A DNA stretch of 64,000 bases, from NCBI GenBank assembly GCA_021604805.1, contig BQJR01000002.1, positions 828,665 through 892,664 on the forward strand, read 5' to 3'. A program made the translations under genes and the position numbers. Below, piece after piece: positions 62,199 to 64,000 of this stretch. Below the pieces are notes generated by a model. The model worked only from the letters and a program-made list of their open reading frames with translations, ran no database searches and was not told the DNA's origin. Source of the DNA: Planctomycetota bacterium. GTDB lineage: Bacteria > Planctomycetota > B15-G4. The stretch's first letter is position 1. Each line of letters starts with the position of its first letter.

Positions 62199-64000
<1,802 letters not shown>

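Overview
The window is a dense, high-GC stretch of bacterial chromosome with 54 protein genes, two of them cut by the window edges. It carries dnaA, dnaN, dciA, gyrB, gyrA, parB and three parS sites, so it lies near the replication origin. No rRNA, tRNA, CRISPR array, insertion sequence or prophage is visible. It encodes an outer-membrane (diderm) cell plan: Kdo synthesis, LptC/LptD-like transport proteins and a TatA-like protein. It also has a bacillithiol pathway, many sigma factors, and a pseudopilin (GspG-type) domain fused to a long exported protein. Together these suggest a Planctomycetota-like organism; that is inference from gene content, not a phylogeny.

Layout. 1-6.6 kb: end of a CrtC/AttH-like secreted protein, a B12-binding radical SAM enzyme, an orphan iron-type solute-binding lipoprotein, and a two-gene module of a YbjN-like protein overlapping a ClpA/ClpC-like unfoldase. 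6.7-17.1 kb: a glycosyltransferase with a FAD oxidoreductase, an ArsR regulator, purF, an exported protein, and a run of acyltransferase-pyrB-pyrI-class III aminotransferase on the minus strand. 17.2-22.6 kb: the GspG-fusion protein, a small membrane protein, parB, the parS cluster, and a 432-residue protein ending in an HPr-like domain.

22.7-30.7 kb is one tightly overlapping plus-strand run: sigma factor, hemW, pabA/trpG-type glutaminase, pyrF, bshC, bshB, bshA, cysteine desulfurase. 31.1-36.7 kb: dnaA, dnaN, dciA, gyrB; the dnaA-dnaN gap is the best origin candidate. 36.8-43.9 kb (minus): kdsD, kdsC, a very large LptC/LptA-like protein, lptD and a tatA-like gene, consistent with an LPS-making and LPS-exporting operon. 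44.0-49.4 kb: site-2 protease and scpA, thioredoxin, then fmt-rsmB-TIM barrel. 49.6-52.0 kb (minus): an isopropylmalate/homocitrate-synthase-like enzyme and an unusual helical protein.

52.2-60.3 kb is another compact plus-strand run: mgtE, a signal peptidase I with a large insertion, an ECF sigma factor, an anti-sigma-like membrane protein, an exported coiled protein, dapF, and a large multi-spanning protein with a degenerate spermidine-synthase-like tail. The right end has a second sigma/anti-sigma-like pair (minus) divergent from gyrA, which runs off the window.

The commonest start signals are ATG and GTG, with TTG at several overlapping junctions and a probable CTG start. A TAGAnT hexamer recurs just upstream of several transcription units and is a plausible housekeeping -10 element.
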